From Typha latifolia (Eukaryota; Streptophyta; Magnoliopsida; Poales; Typhaceae): a stretch of 64,000 bases of DNA. The DNA is taken from assembly GCA_019914945.1 (NCBI GenBank), contig CM034101.1:14147188-14211187 (forward strand), written 5' to 3'. The notes under the pieces were generated by a model that ran no database searches, was not told the DNA's origin, and saw nothing but the letters and a program-made list of their open reading frames with translations. Shown piece after piece: positions 11,078-23,092 of this stretch. Position 1 is the first letter of the stretch. Every line of letters begins with the position of its first letter. The position numbers and the translations under genes were made by a program.

Positions 11078-13802
11078 CTAAGAAGTCTGCTTCTCATTGG
11101 CAGCTTCTTCAAATGTTTCTCCAGCCACGAGCTCAGGAACATCATCGTCATCATCTTCCTGAGTCGGGCCACCAGCCGCAGTACCAGCACCAGCATTTGG
11201 TACCTGCTTCTGGATCTGCTCAGCAATCCTCCGCAGGTTTTCTAAGTTATCGGGACCTGAATAATGAAAAAGGAAAAAGCTCCACCAAGTTAATACCAAT
11301 GGTATTCAGCAAACAAAAACATACAAACCTAATTTTGACTTTTAAATATTTTTGTTGTGTTTATCTTAAAGAACCAAATTTTCTTTTCCTTAAAATAAAA
11401 ATATGAGATACAGACAAAAATAGACTGTTCATAGCATTGCTGCAATACTTTCCAGCTTTCTATTCAACAAATAAGACCACCAAGAATAAGTGAAGGCAGA
11501 TGTGTGGGTTCACATACAAACATTTAATCCTTCTCAAAGTAATTCAAATGCATGATCAAATTGCCCATTTTGTTTCTGAAGTGCAAAATGGAAGATCAAA
11601 AGAGAAATGTGGCAACAAAAAGTTGTCTAAATATGACAAAATGGTCCTTGATTAGCCTGATGCAGAAAGTGCAGTTATGCAATTGGTCTTACTTTGTGTC
11701 AAAAAGACATTATAAGAACGAGATAAAGATGTAAAAGGACATGATGTTATGGAAACAGATATTCTTAGTGACACCATACATATATGAGATAAAAGAGCAG
11801 ATCTACCTAATCGAGCAGTGACAATTAAAATTCCTGGAATGAAAGAACCTACCCAATTGGTTGATAATAGAAGGCAGCAGATCCTGAAGTTCTGTCACAA
11901 GAAAATTAGAATATTAATGGTTGCATCCAATCAAAGAACAAATATGTAGGTAAAGAAGTAAAGAACAAAAAATTAAATTGGCAGTTTTAGAATAACCCTG
12001 GTCTTTGCCATTTGAGTCTGGGCTACAATCAAGAGGTAATTTCTTTGAGCTAAAAACATCTGAAGGAGCTATCCAGGCAACCCTAACATTTCTTAGGCAA
12101 TTACACTGACCAGCAAGCAGCGTGACACTGCGACCTCAATATTAATAGCAATAATGTAGTTAACACTTAACAGACAACATTGATGATAAACAGGGCACCA
12201 TATATCTGGAAATTTTCATTTTCATGCTGCATTAGATCCTTAGCTGCCTTATTCTTTCCTACTTCTTATTGTTATGCAAAAAAGATAAGTAAAACATACT
12301 TTTTGTCTGAGGAGATCCACTGACCACCCACGTATTGGCTGCAATTGATGCTTGCACTGAAAAATAAACCAAAGAAAAGTATTAGGATCTGTGAGAAAAT
12401 TTATTACTAACCTATATATGCCTAAGATTTTTCTCTCACCAGACTTATATTTGCTAGTTACCTTTGGGATTTACAAACTGGATAACTACATCATCTTTAA
12501 AAATATTGACTTCTTCTATAGCAGGAATAGCATTCACCCCTATTCTTTTTAAGGTGCTCTGAAGTCGTTTGTCATCTGTACTGGTGGTCTTGTGAACAGC
12601 CTTCTTCTTCCTGTAAGAATTAACAAGCTGATCAGTGTAGCAAAAGCAATAAATCACTTATATCAGGAAAATTCTAGACAGAGAATAATGATAGGAGTCC
12701 CTTAGAAGTTAGAAGTACCAATGAGATATTGACAATGACTAGGATTTCATGAGTCCAGGGTTAAAACTATAGATATGGTCCAAATAGTATTCACCACCTT
12801 CCGGTGTATTACACTATTATGGTATTACCCCAAGAGCTCTCATTCATTTTAGAAATAATTTTTTTCTTATCTTAGAATATGACATCATATTTCAGAATAA
12901 GAGCTAAACATCATAATGGTCATATTCCATAATACAAACACTATTGATCAAAATTATACCTTGTACCACACTAATTAATTACCAATTTACCACTGATATA
13001 TATCTCATCAATCTATTTTATATCAAATTAAAGAATATTTATTGTAATTTCAAAAAAGATAAAAATACATTTTCTCTATCTTTTCTCACTTTATATCACA
13101 TAAAAAATAACTATACATATTTATTCCAGAATACAAGTGAGCATAGAAATAGTTATTCCTAGAATAAATGTCTCATTTTAGGAATAATAAATAAAAATAC
13201 CTATTTTAAAATTGCCCTATTCCTAAGTGAACGAGACCGGTGATCAGCAACATCTTCTGGGGCTTTTATGGAACTCAAGCATTGTTCTTGAATAAAGATA
13301 AAACCTGATTTGGAAAAAGAAATCCCACATCTAAAACTTATGAGGTTAATGGATTATGAGGTTAGTAGATGGTTACTTTTAAGAATCAATGAAATCTCAA
13401 CTTCTCATAACATCTTTATCTGCAGCAAAAAATCAAATATAGAATATGTAACTAAGCGAGAAATATTTTTGAAAAGAAATATACTTGGCAGAAACTCTTT
13501 CATAACAACGTCGAAAGAAACAATTTCAAGTGATGCCTCAAGATGTAAATAACCAAAAATATTCAGAATTGAACCCCACAAATGGAATGAATAGCATGTG
13601 ATGATCTCCTATGGTAACAACTTGCACAGATCAAAGCTAATGGAATATGTGTGAGGAATGCCCAAGAAAACTTTAGGCACACATAATACTTAAAAGTTGC
13701 TGTAGATCATAAAACATAGAACAAGAATCAAAACCTGCGCATGCTGCCCTTCCCACCAGTTCGGACAGCACCTGCCATCTTCATAAGCTTTTCACGATCC
13801 AT
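11078..13802 (-). CDS. BTF3: basic transcription factor 3 / nascent polypeptide-associated complex beta subunit
   Basis: NAC-beta pairs with NAC-alpha at the ribosome exit tunnel and shields nascent chains; plant BTF3 also influences transcription and plastid biology. Five coding exons join in frame: 13802-13735, 12610-12462, 12356-12300, 11891-11853 and 11256-11078, giving 163 codons plus a stop, the usual size for plant BTF3. The N-terminus [20 protein letters not shown] and the basic RRKKKAVHK ribosome-binding patch are diagnostic. The NAC domain (about residues 35-100) includes [15 protein letters not shown] and [11 protein letters not shown]. The acidic tail has [11 protein letters not shown]. 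The ATG directly follows a splice acceptor, so the 5' UTR sits in a separate exon whose donor is near 15590. All junctions are GT-AG. Confidence 0.95.
12830..13243. mobile_element. MITE-like element, copy A (BTF3 intron 1)
   Basis: Its right end reads TTCCTAAGTGAACGAGACC at about 13224-13242. A degenerate inverted form (CTCTCATTCATTTTAGAAATA) lies at about 12836. The interior shares long runs with the reverse complement of 21563-21800, including AATCTATTTTATATCAAAT and CTTTATATCA. The interior is AT-rich and has no coding capacity. Terminal inverted repeats, small size and a second copy 8 kb away fit a non-autonomous DNA transposon family. I could not fix the target-site duplication. Confidence 0.6.
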
Positions 13803-15720
13803 CTGCGTTAGGAAAAGAAACATGTTATAAATATGTACAACATCTAATTTCTATGACATCCATTGGACCTCAAGGTCAAGGATCAAAGATGGCAAATTAC
13901 AAAAAACAAAATACTATCATTCAGGCCTGTTCTTATTTCTTCTTTTATGTCAATTCTTTTTCATACTTTTTTATATATTGTGGCATATTGTTGTGAATCA
14001 TTACTGTGTTTCAGATGCCTGTAATTTTATGGTTACAATTAATTTTACAAAATTTCATAGGATATTGTCATACATAGCTACATATAATATCGTGTTACAA
14101 TGTTGAATGTTTTAAATATTCTACATTGCAACCATGTGGTATCCATTTTTTGAAGATTTTCTCGGATCAATTCCAAATCAATGTCCATAGTCACTTAGAT
14201 TTATCACATCTCCCTGATAACTTCCATCATCCTTTTTGTCCCAAGCTAGTTTGTTTATACTTTTGCTGGTCTTCCTTACTCTTCTAATCCGTACTTGAGT
14301 TGTGACCACCTGTAAGGCCAATGTTAGAGGATGACGGATCTTTATAAGATTTCCTCTCTAACATGTAATCTCTTATCTCTTGTCAAAAGTCAAACTAATA
14401 TAAATATTATGGAGGCCCATCATTTGGAGTGATGCCATAACCAACCCCAGGCTTTTGGTAACTCAATAAGCATAGCATTTTCAAGAGTTCAGTTATCATA
14501 TTCCTACTTAATCTTTCAAATTTGAAGTATAGAGCCACAATATGGACTACTTTTTCTTATAACATTCTATGTTATCCAGAAGGAATTATAATTATTCTCA
14601 ATTCCAAATTTATCTGTTAAATTGACAGGACTAAATAATCTAAAGGAGTGAAAATTTCAGTAATCATAATATAGCCCAGCGACAACCATGCATCTAGAAC
14701 CGATATTATCATAAAACCAAGCTTTATGTATGTAATAGGAAGAAGCTACATAAGCTACTAAAAGTTCACTGACATCAATTATTTTTCCCTCAACTCCTAA
14801 TCAATATCAGCAGTTATTACTTGCAAGCAATAAGCCATGATAGAAAATACTATATAAGCAAAAGTTACAAGATCAACAACCTGAAATAACTATAACACTT
14901 GTACATTCCTATGATTTTACAAGATAAGCATTCCTTGAACCTCTAAGATAGCATTTCAATCTCAAAGAATGCACTCATGAGCAAGTTCATATCTATTCTC
15001 TCAAGCTCCTCAATATACATCTCCTAAGAAAATGAAGGGTATGATTAAAAATCCTGCCGCTCTCAAGTTCAAACCGATCCCTTTCAACCCTTCTGCTGGT
15101 AAAATCCATCCATTTCTTCTCTTGGTTCGACCTCAGGCATACCAAACTACTTCTTGATTTCTCCCTGATAAATCTTTTCTTTCAGGAGCGCCGGTTCTTT
15201 CAAGACAAAAGGCAACAAACATGATCCCAAAAGAAAACTATTATCAACGAATTGCACCCCAATGAGACACCACAAGCTTTACCAACCACTTGAGTGACAG
15301 AACCTTGTAAAGGAGCTTCCTTTACTTCCCTCCTTGACGTTACGCAGTAATTACCCAACATAAATTCTAGTTCAATCAAAAACCACACAATAATCGGATA
15401 AAAGTAATCACCTTCCACAGAATCCAGACGGTATGAGACGCAATCTAATATAAAGCATCAAATGGACTAATTTGAATAGCATCGTAAGAAGAAAAAAGAA
15501 ATACTTATCCCATTTCTTCTTGTGGTTATTCTCCTCAGAACAATTACAAACAAGATAAGAGAGAAAGAAGAAGAAGAATAAAAACTCACGGATTCTTCGG
15601 GTGGGAAGGAGGAGGAGAATGGACAAGAGAAGAAGAGGCGGAGAGCAACTCAAGAAAGGGAGCAGAGTAGCAGATAGAGACTATGGGGAGAGACAGCTTA
15701 GGGTTCGAGAATGAGATGAT
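13803..15720 (-). other. BTF3 5' UTR intron and leader exon
   Basis: A 5' UTR intron runs from a donor at 15589-15588 (exon edge AATCC, then GTGAGT on the minus strand) to the acceptor just before the ATG at 13802. It is about 1.8 kb, AT-rich, and holds no gene I recognise. The leader exon lies from 15590 up to about 15700. It is purine-rich (GAAGAAG runs) on the plus strand, hence pyrimidine-rich on the transcript. The exact transcription start cannot be read from the sequence. Confidence 0.5.
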
Positions 15721-16676
15721 ATTAGCCGTCCGATTCTTAAATCAAGTTCACAACGATTGCTCTATAAATGTGAATAGTACCACTAGTAGACCCTGTAGTA
15801 TATGGGGGTTGTTTCTTGCCGGGTCAAGCACAACAGGCCCGACCCGATAGTCCTTTCGGGTCGGATCCGAGTAAGGTTGGGCTCGTGGGCTGAGCATGGG
15901 CCAGTCCGATTTCCTTAAATCTATTTTTCCGAATTTTTAATACTTAAATTCGTATATTTTTTAAAAATTTTAATTAAAAACACCATACATTTTGATTTTA
16001 AAACTGTAATAATTATTCAAAGCCTACCATAAGGCTTATCACTCGGGCTCTATCTTTTAGTTTTAAAATCTAAAAAACACATGAGTTAATTTTAACTTAA
16101 AATAATTAACATAATAGAGTATATTCTGTTACTTTTAAAAATTAAAAATAAAATACCTTCCAATTTGACCTTAAAATAAATTTTAACTCGTCTATATGAT
16201 AACCATTAAAAATAAATAAAAGGCTAAATATTTTTATAAAATGTGAATGATAATAAAAAAAACAGAATATATAGTGTTTTTAATAAATTTTACTCTTTTT
16301 TTAAAAATGTCCACAGATCAAAGAATAAACGCCGAATCACGGGTACTGGCCAGGTGGGTGGCTCTATTCACGTAGATAAAATTAAATAAAGTAATAAAAA
16401 AACCAAAAAAAAAAATGCATGACCTTCACTCTGATCCTTTATCCCATGTTCCTAAATCCTAGCCGTCCGATCTCTGCACCTCCTCGAGATTTCTTCCTAA
16501 TATTATTTCTTCCCACGAGCACAGACTTAGACCAGCTCCCAAAAAGCACTTTGGGCTAGCTTACAAACCTTGCATGGTTCCAAGTTCCAACGTATGGAAA
16601 AGAAAAACTAAGTTCAAATTCAAATCTATCCAAAAAAAAATGCATCATTAATTTTAATCAATTAGCTATTCAATCC
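15721..16676. other. shared upstream region of BTF3 (minus) and defensin (plus)
   Basis: The two genes are transcribed away from each other across this spacer. A GC-rich block at about 15815-15910 contains repeated GGGTCGG/CCGACCC and GGGCTCG/TGGGCC words, some in inverted order. The rest is very AT-rich. No coding sequence was found. Confidence 0.5.
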
Positions 16677-16690
16677 GCTATATATAACCC
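16677..16690 (+). promoter_or_regulatory. TATA box of the defensin gene
   Basis: GCTATATATAACCC lies about 50 bases before the defensin ATG at 16739. It is a consensus plant TATA box in the expected position, and the CT-rich sequence between it and the ATG is a typical short leader. Confidence 0.75.
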
Positions 16691-16738
16691 ACAAACTCTA
16701 GCTATTCTCTTCATCCATCTTCTCTCCAATCCATTGCA

Positions 16739-17082
16739 ATGCAGCACATTACTCGTCGCAGTATCTCTACCTTGCTCTTCTTCTTCCTCTTCCTTCTTCT
16801 CGCCTCTGGTAGTGCTTCTCTTCTCTTACACTAACCCGTATTACATACGTGTGTCAAAGCTAAGTTTTTACTTAATAACTAATGGCTTTGTTGTTTGTTT
16901 GTTAAGAGATGGGGAGTTTGATGGTGGAGGCGAGGCACTGTGAGTCACAGAGCCACAAGCACAAGGGCATGTGCTTGAGTGAGCACAACTGTGCCAATAT
17001 TTGCAGCACTGAGGGCTTCACTGGAGGGACGTGCAAAACTCAAGGAATACATCGTCGATGCTTCTGCAGGAGGGCTTGTTGA
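16739..17082 (+). CDS. plant defensin (gamma-thionin) precursor
   Basis: Secreted, cysteine-stabilised antimicrobial peptide precursor of 81 residues. Exon 1 (16739-16808) encodes a Met start and a hydrophobic signal core ([12 protein letters not shown]). The intron is GT-AG and exon 2 is 16907-17082, ending in TGA. The mature region begins near ARHCESQSH and contains exactly eight cysteines, including the family pattern C-x3-C (NCANIC), the GFTGGTC stretch (GxC motif) and the C-x-C pair RCFCRRAC at the end. The single intron inside the signal-peptide region is the classic position for plant defensin genes. The peptide is His/Arg-rich. No long open frame marks this gene, because the intron splits it. 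Confidence 0.93.
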
Positions 17083-19940
17083 GAGATGGATTTCTCGGTC
17101 TCACGTAGGATCGACTTGAGATGTTAGTGGTTGTTTGTCTTTAGCTTGTGTCTTTTAGTTCATCTTGGAGCAGTGTGTTAGTTTATGCCGTGGAATTAAG
17201 AGATATAACTTGTTAGCTAGGTCTCTCTTCTGTTGTAGTTGTAGGGAGGTCGTCTGTCTTCATTGTCATTATCATGCAGTTAATTTTGTGTGAGGTAATC
17301 CTGTGCAAATGAGTCTTGCCATTAGACAATTAATGATTCCTGGGGACAATATGATGTGATTTGAGATGGAAGAGGCTAGGAATAAAGTAATCAATAGCTA
17401 ATGTTGTATAAGTATTTCTCAGATTTGAATCCTAGTGGCATAAAAAGTTAAGTTGAGAGGGCTATAAAATGTCTCTAGACTAGCCTGTGGGATCAACAGT
17501 GATCACATATTTGGTGATCCTCACTAGAGAATATGACGATTTCCAGCTGATGAAAGAATTCTTAAACTAAAGGTATAGGGAACCAACTCAAAAGGCAAAT
17601 GGGAATTGATTCAACTTTTAGATTGGCAGCATTTTGCAAAAGTCTTTTAATTCGCACATTCTCTCTTAAATACTCCACTGCCAACTAAAATAATGATAAA
17701 CAAAGACTGGAGCAGCTTAATGAGGAATTCATAAGCCAAAATAGAAAGTTCAAATGTAACCATTGCCATTCAAGCATATATGTCTGGAGAACCATGGGCT
17801 TTGCTAGATTTTGACCGGATCAAATAGAAACAAAGAATTGAGGAACAATGAAAAAAACTACTACAGAGTATGTTGAGAAGCAGCAATATTAAACAGATTA
17901 TAATATTGATCTGAAAAGAATCTTAAACAGTTTCTATCACCTTAGACATCTCTAGGAACCTATAATAAGACTTAAAACAGCACATCTGTTATCATTTAGT
18001 TAGGTGTACCTGTCCTTTTACTCATGCATGTAAAAAGAACCAGATTTGTTTCTAAAAAAAGACTGATTGAGGATAACAACTTTGATGTACCTTAAGCTAT
18101 AATAGGCATTAACAGTTACAGTAGTAATGCCAGTAACCAAAACTTCTGCATGACATAAGTTCTGTTTAGTGAAAAGACAAATCTTTGACAGCTCTTAATC
18201 ACTTTGAATAAAACCTTGAGCTTATGTATACTGAGCTGTTCATGCGTAGAAAGTATACAGGTACTCCATGTCGCAACCTATGTTCTTCAAATACAAAATC
18301 CACATGAATTATTTAAATACGTAGCTTTGAATCATCATATAACTGTACAGATGTTAAAGCCAGTTGGAAAGGAGCCTTTTTTTTTTCTAATGCTAAGTCT
18401 GGCAGTTATGGTCAAAAAGATTTGCAGTTCAATCTACTTTTTAAGTATAAAAAGTCAGGAACACAGAATCATACTACTAGGAAAATCATAGTCTTTAGTG
18501 GATAGTGGACAATATTCTTCTGAGACTTGTAAAGATTACTAAGTGCTGTTGTTCTGGAATTGGTTAAAGAAAAGCAAACCAGTCAAGCTGACAACATCTG
18601 AAATGGAGAGCATATGAGTTTCTTGCAATTAAAATGCTCCTCCTATTGGCGATCGTGACATTAGGATGAATACTATATATTTTGCTTCAACAACTTGGAA
18701 GGAGCATACTCTCTGAACTTCAATCTCTTCTCTGTGCTGAGGATATTGACTAGGTATCAATGTCCACATCCAGCCACTTAATAATTCCACATATATTAAG
18801 GAGGCATGGCTTGTGCAAGCACCAACCCATCACATGCTCCTTTCCTCAAAGCGGATTAACAAAACATCAGCTGTCTGGCTTCTCAGCCAAGAAGAAACTG
18901 TTCCAGTCCTTTTAAAAATTAACATCACAGTGGAGATTAGCCTCACTTCACACTTAGAAATATGAATGTCTCTCTCTCAGAGGAAACATCACATGTTCTG
19001 GCAAATGGTGATTGTTTTCAGTTCTGATGCTGTATAGAGAAGTTGGATCACTAAAAGAAAAGCATCCAAGCGTGTGAACCCTTTGAATTATGTATCAAGC
19101 TCAGGTCGACCAAAATAAAATACTTAACAAGGATGGAAACATGTCCCTCCATGCTGTCTTGTCTAATGACACTTTCCCGTGAAGATTAATACTCTAAACG
19201 GTCATGTTGCCGGCCATTTTAGTCCTTCCATAAAGACAGTATAATCCTCACTTTCAAAGACCAGCAACAGTGAAAAGAAACAGGCAATGAAGTTGGGTAG
19301 ATCTCATCTCCTAAGTTCAATTGCATCTGTTCAATCTCTCAAATGCAGTAACACAAAAGAGTGCTCAATGAAATTTTTTATCGATGCCAGGAGCCCAAGA
19401 ATAGTTCTTGGTATCTTACGCGATAGCACGGACTGCCTCCTCAGCTGAAGAAACGAGACCCACAGTTATCAAACAATAAGGAAAACTACTTCTGTAGTTT
19501 AATGAGATAGGCATGTGAAGTAATATCTTTCTGAGGTGGAGGATCAGATCACCTTCCTCTATTCTTTATCTAACCTGCAGATGCTGGTCAGCAAATCTAA
19601 ACCAAGCCCCACTAGTCTCTGAAAACACTCCAGGAAAGGGTGTCATGACCCATTTGTCTCTGCAAATGCGGTCAACAAACTAATTAACATTTCATATTGG
19701 CATCAACTGTTTCATCCTTCTCATTTTTTTTTCAGTACATAAGTATCTCTGTGGACCAGGTCATCACCAGACAAGCTCACAGTAGAACGCTCTCATGGCG
19801 CCAAGTGTCAAGCTAGAAGCTCAACCTGTTTAATTCCTCTTGTGCTCTTTCTCTTTCTTTTGCCATGCAAAAGATATTAAGCACAACAACCCATGAAACT
19901 TTTATGCTAGAATCTGCAACTTCTCCTCACTGAGGAAGCC
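17083..19940. other. intergenic DNA, 3' of defensin and 5' of GA2ox
   Basis: About 2.9 kb without a recognisable gene on either strand. The left few hundred bases should hold the defensin 3' UTR. The right end is the upstream region of the GA2ox gene. I looked for mature sequences of the common conserved plant miRNAs and saw none. The frame at 18204-18491 is an unrecognised open frame with no family features. Confidence 0.5.
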
Positions 19941-21316
19941 ATGCAGACCTTGCTCAGCGTATGTGATCCACCTTTAGCAGAGAGCTACCGAGCGTTGCTT
20001 CATGACTTAAAAAGCACTATGAAGTACACACATGAGGCAAATCATGAGGTGGTTGTGGAATGCGAGCTTCCACAGATAGATTTGAGCAATCTGAAGAGTG
20101 CCAATCGTGGAGAGAGGCAGAAGTGTGTAGCAGCAATAGCTAAGGCATCTTCAGAGTGGGGCTTCTTCCAAGTTCTGAACCATGGCATCAGTCATGAGCT
20201 CTTAGACGACATGAGGCGAGAGCAGATGGCATTGTTTCGCCTACCGTTCCAGAAGAAGGTCAGCTCCAGGCTCTTGAATGACTCTTACAGGTGGGGAACT
20301 CCAACAGCACCGTCAGTAAAGCAGTTCTCATGGTCAGAAGCCTTCCATGTTCCTCTGGCAAAGATTTCAGATGACTGTAGCTATGGAGAATTCAGTTCCT
20401 TGAGGTACTTTTACTGCACTGCATGCTCATCAAGAAAACCCCTAAGCCTGTATTAACTCTTATCACTATCTGTACTTATGTTATAAGCTGCTAAGTGTTA
20501 AATTGATATCACCAGGGATGTGATGGAGAAGCTAACCGTGGCCATGTCCGAGGTTTCTCGCACACTGGCCGGAGTACTAGCAGAGAACTTGGGATATACT
20601 GGCCACGGTTTCCCTGAGAACTGTGATGAGAGAACGTGCTTCCTTCGTCTCAATCGATATCCGCCATGCCCTTTCTCATCGGAAACCTTCGGCCTGATGC
20701 CTCACACAGACAGTGATTTCCTCACCATCTTATACCAGGATCAGGTCGGGGGACTGCAACTGATGAAGGATTCCAAATGGGTCGCAGTCAAACCAAATCC
20801 AGATGCTCTTATTGTCAACATTGGAGACCTCTTCCAGGTACATCATCATACCCCACAAATTCCTCAATCCAACTTGGAAGTTATATGCACATTATTGCAG
20901 TATGAGTTCATATTCATTACAACCTCCAAGAAATCTCGTGATGTCAGGTATCTTCCTAAAGTAACTAGCAGGAACAAAACTTCTGATATAATGATAGGAA
21001 GACATTCACAACTTTATACGCTGCAAATTAAACCTCCTTTAATTTTAAAAAAATTGATGGTTTATGAATCGATGAAATTATGTAGGCGTGGAGCAATGAT
21101 ATATACAAGAGTGTGGAGCACAAGGTGATGGCTAATGGGAAGGTGGAGAGGTACTCAATTGCCTACTTCCTCTGTCCATCATATGACTCCATTATAGGGA
21201 GTTGTAAGAGGCCATCAATGTATAAGGCCTTCACCTTTGGAGAATTCAGGAAACAAGTGCAAGATGATGTTAAAAGAACAGGACAAAAGGTAGGCCTCCC
21301 AAGATTTTTACTATAG
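19941..21316 (+). CDS. GA2ox8: gibberellin 2-beta-dioxygenase, C20-GA class (GA2ox8-like)
   Basis: 2-oxoglutarate/Fe(II) dioxygenase that inactivates gibberellins by 2-beta-hydroxylation. Similarity to Arabidopsis GA2ox8 places it in the class acting on C20 precursors (GA12, GA53). Three exons, 19941-20404, 20516-20837 and 21086-21316, join in frame to 338 residues. The N-terminal DIOX_N domain contains ASSEWGFFQVLNHGIS and YRWGTPTAPSVKQFSWSEAF, the latter typical of this class. The iron triad is His218 and Asp220 (MPHTDSDFLT) plus His274 (KSVEHKVM), and the 2-oxoglutarate-binding Arg284-x-Ser286 is present (ERYS). The exon 2-3 junction rebuilds DLFQ-AWSNDIYKS, conserved in the family. The C-terminus KVGLPRFLL matches family ends. 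It appears functional. Confidence 0.94.
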
Positions 21317-21562
21317 ATAACTTTTTATACCAAAAAGGGTCTCATATGTACAACAGGAAGAGGAAGAAAATCGAGGACAGTGGCATCAAGAGTTACTTGT
21401 TACTACAGGGATCAGAATTTTGTATTTAGTATTTAATATTTAAGCTACAGGATCAATAGTTTGTTCTTGTTCATGATGTTTTGTATTTAAGCCTTGATTG
21501 GACTCCCAGAAGAGACATTTACGTTGCTTTTTCTCGTAGCTACCTGAAATGAGAAATAAGGT

Positions 21563-21850
21563 CTTGTTCACGTCCAGAACAGAGTCGAACAGAGAGTAAT
21601 AAGAATAGCAAAAATTAATTAATTATTATTAAAATAAGAGTTTTATTCTGAGAATAGTTATTTTTATGTTTACTAAAATTTTAGAATAAAAATATAATAA
21701 TTACTTTTGATATGATATAAAGTGAAACTAGAAAAGAAAAAATTATCGATATGCCCTTTGATTTGATATAAAATAGATTCATAAGATAGATGAAATACAA
21801 CTAAGTAGGTAGATATGTAGATTGAATGATGTTAATTATGCAATTATTGA
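21563..21850. mobile_element. MITE-like element, copy B (inverted relative to copy A)
   Basis: Starts with GGTCTTGTTCACGTCC at about 21560-21575, the inverse of the copy A end (GTGAACGAGACC). The reverse complement then follows copy A through TATTCT-rich sequence, CTTTATATCATAT and AATCTATTTTATATCAAAT. It sits just downstream of the GA2ox gene. The right end is uncertain because the second terminal repeat is too diverged to place. Confidence 0.55.
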
Positions 21851-23092
21851 CAACTAAGTATGCGATGCTAAGATAAGATATTCATACTCTGGAGATTGGT
21901 GAGTGAGGCAAGGACTTGAATGGAAAGATAAAAATTAAATTTTGACCTATGTACTTATCCAAGATGCATCAAGAAATAGAAGAATTGGAAACATTGATAC
22001 TGCTAGTAATCATTGATACTTAATGTCTACTAAACTAATATTCTGTAAAATGAAATGAATAAAGGCATTTAAAGTGTGTCCACCATGAGAGTATTCTAAA
22101 TGACTAAGAACATATAACATGAAAAATATTGTTTTCTCAAGATAGAGATGAAACTGCACAATGGTCAGATGTTATCATTGAGCTGCTTTCTAGTGCTCTT
22201 AGCAAAGCACCTATTTTATTCTCTGGAAATTTGGCTTTACCAGACCAATCCATTGGAAGAAGCTCATCCATCAAAGCTCAGTGGTCTAGACCGCTTTCCT
22301 TGACTTTGAGTGTCCCTTCTTTTTCACGACAAAAAGAGGGTAGACACATGGATTCTTTTGCTTCCTCCAAAGAACACGTCTAGGAGACTAGCCATTATGG
22401 TCTTTGCATTAAGCTAGTAACTGTACTTTAGAAGAAGAGCTCCCATCAAACATTACCTCAGCATTCATTCCATCGGGTAGTGCCAAATTCTAACTTGCCT
22501 CTCATCAATGTTGGTAAATAGTATTCACAAATCTTTTACAGCAGAACAGATAGGATCCACAGAGTAAAACAAGTCATAATACTCTAGTTCTGTTGAATTA
22601 CAAATCTAGAAATTCCGACCTCAAATGCAGCTAAAAGCACCAAAGCTACAATGTTTTAGCCTTTGAATGCAAGCGTTTAGTATCCACAAAGAGAAAACAT
22701 GCGATATCTGATAAACTATACTTCCATCCAGGGCAAAACCTGTTAACAGTGCTAGAATGTAAACACTCGCAGAATAGCAGATCATGGCGGTTCAAACAAC
22801 ACTCACGCAAGATATCCAACTTTGGAACATATTTTATTGACATATATAAATTTAAAAATAAATGAATATTTACAACTTAATCAACTTGTAAACCAATTTT
22901 GCATCGTCTACAAATATATACAATAGAGTAGTTCAGTATAGCTTGCTTGTGCTAAATCTAAATTCTACATACAGCTATCATTCAGTAAGAACATGCATGC
23001 TTCCACTCCACTGCCCCTTAAGCCAAGCAACATTATGCTCGAAAACTTCCAACTAACACAAGATATGGCTCACAATATCTGAGGTATTAAGT
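21851..23092. other. intergenic DNA, 3' flank of the unrecognised minus-strand gene
   Basis: No supported gene. An open frame at 22129-22383 (plus) and its minus-strand counterpart are fairly GC-balanced and could be a fragment of something, but neither shows a family motif. Further 3' exons of the neighbouring minus-strand gene cannot be excluded here. Confidence 0.4.

Noticed and set aside
16734..16943. Plus-strand 69-codon frame at the defensin start
   Set aside because: It begins at a TTG, is in the wrong frame relative to the signal peptide, and reads through the defensin intron.
17083..19940. Possible miRNA or other RNA gene in the defensin-GA2ox spacer
   Set aside because: No match to mature sequences of common conserved plant miRNAs that I could recall, and no obvious long hairpin seen by eye. 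A folding scan would be needed to exclude one.
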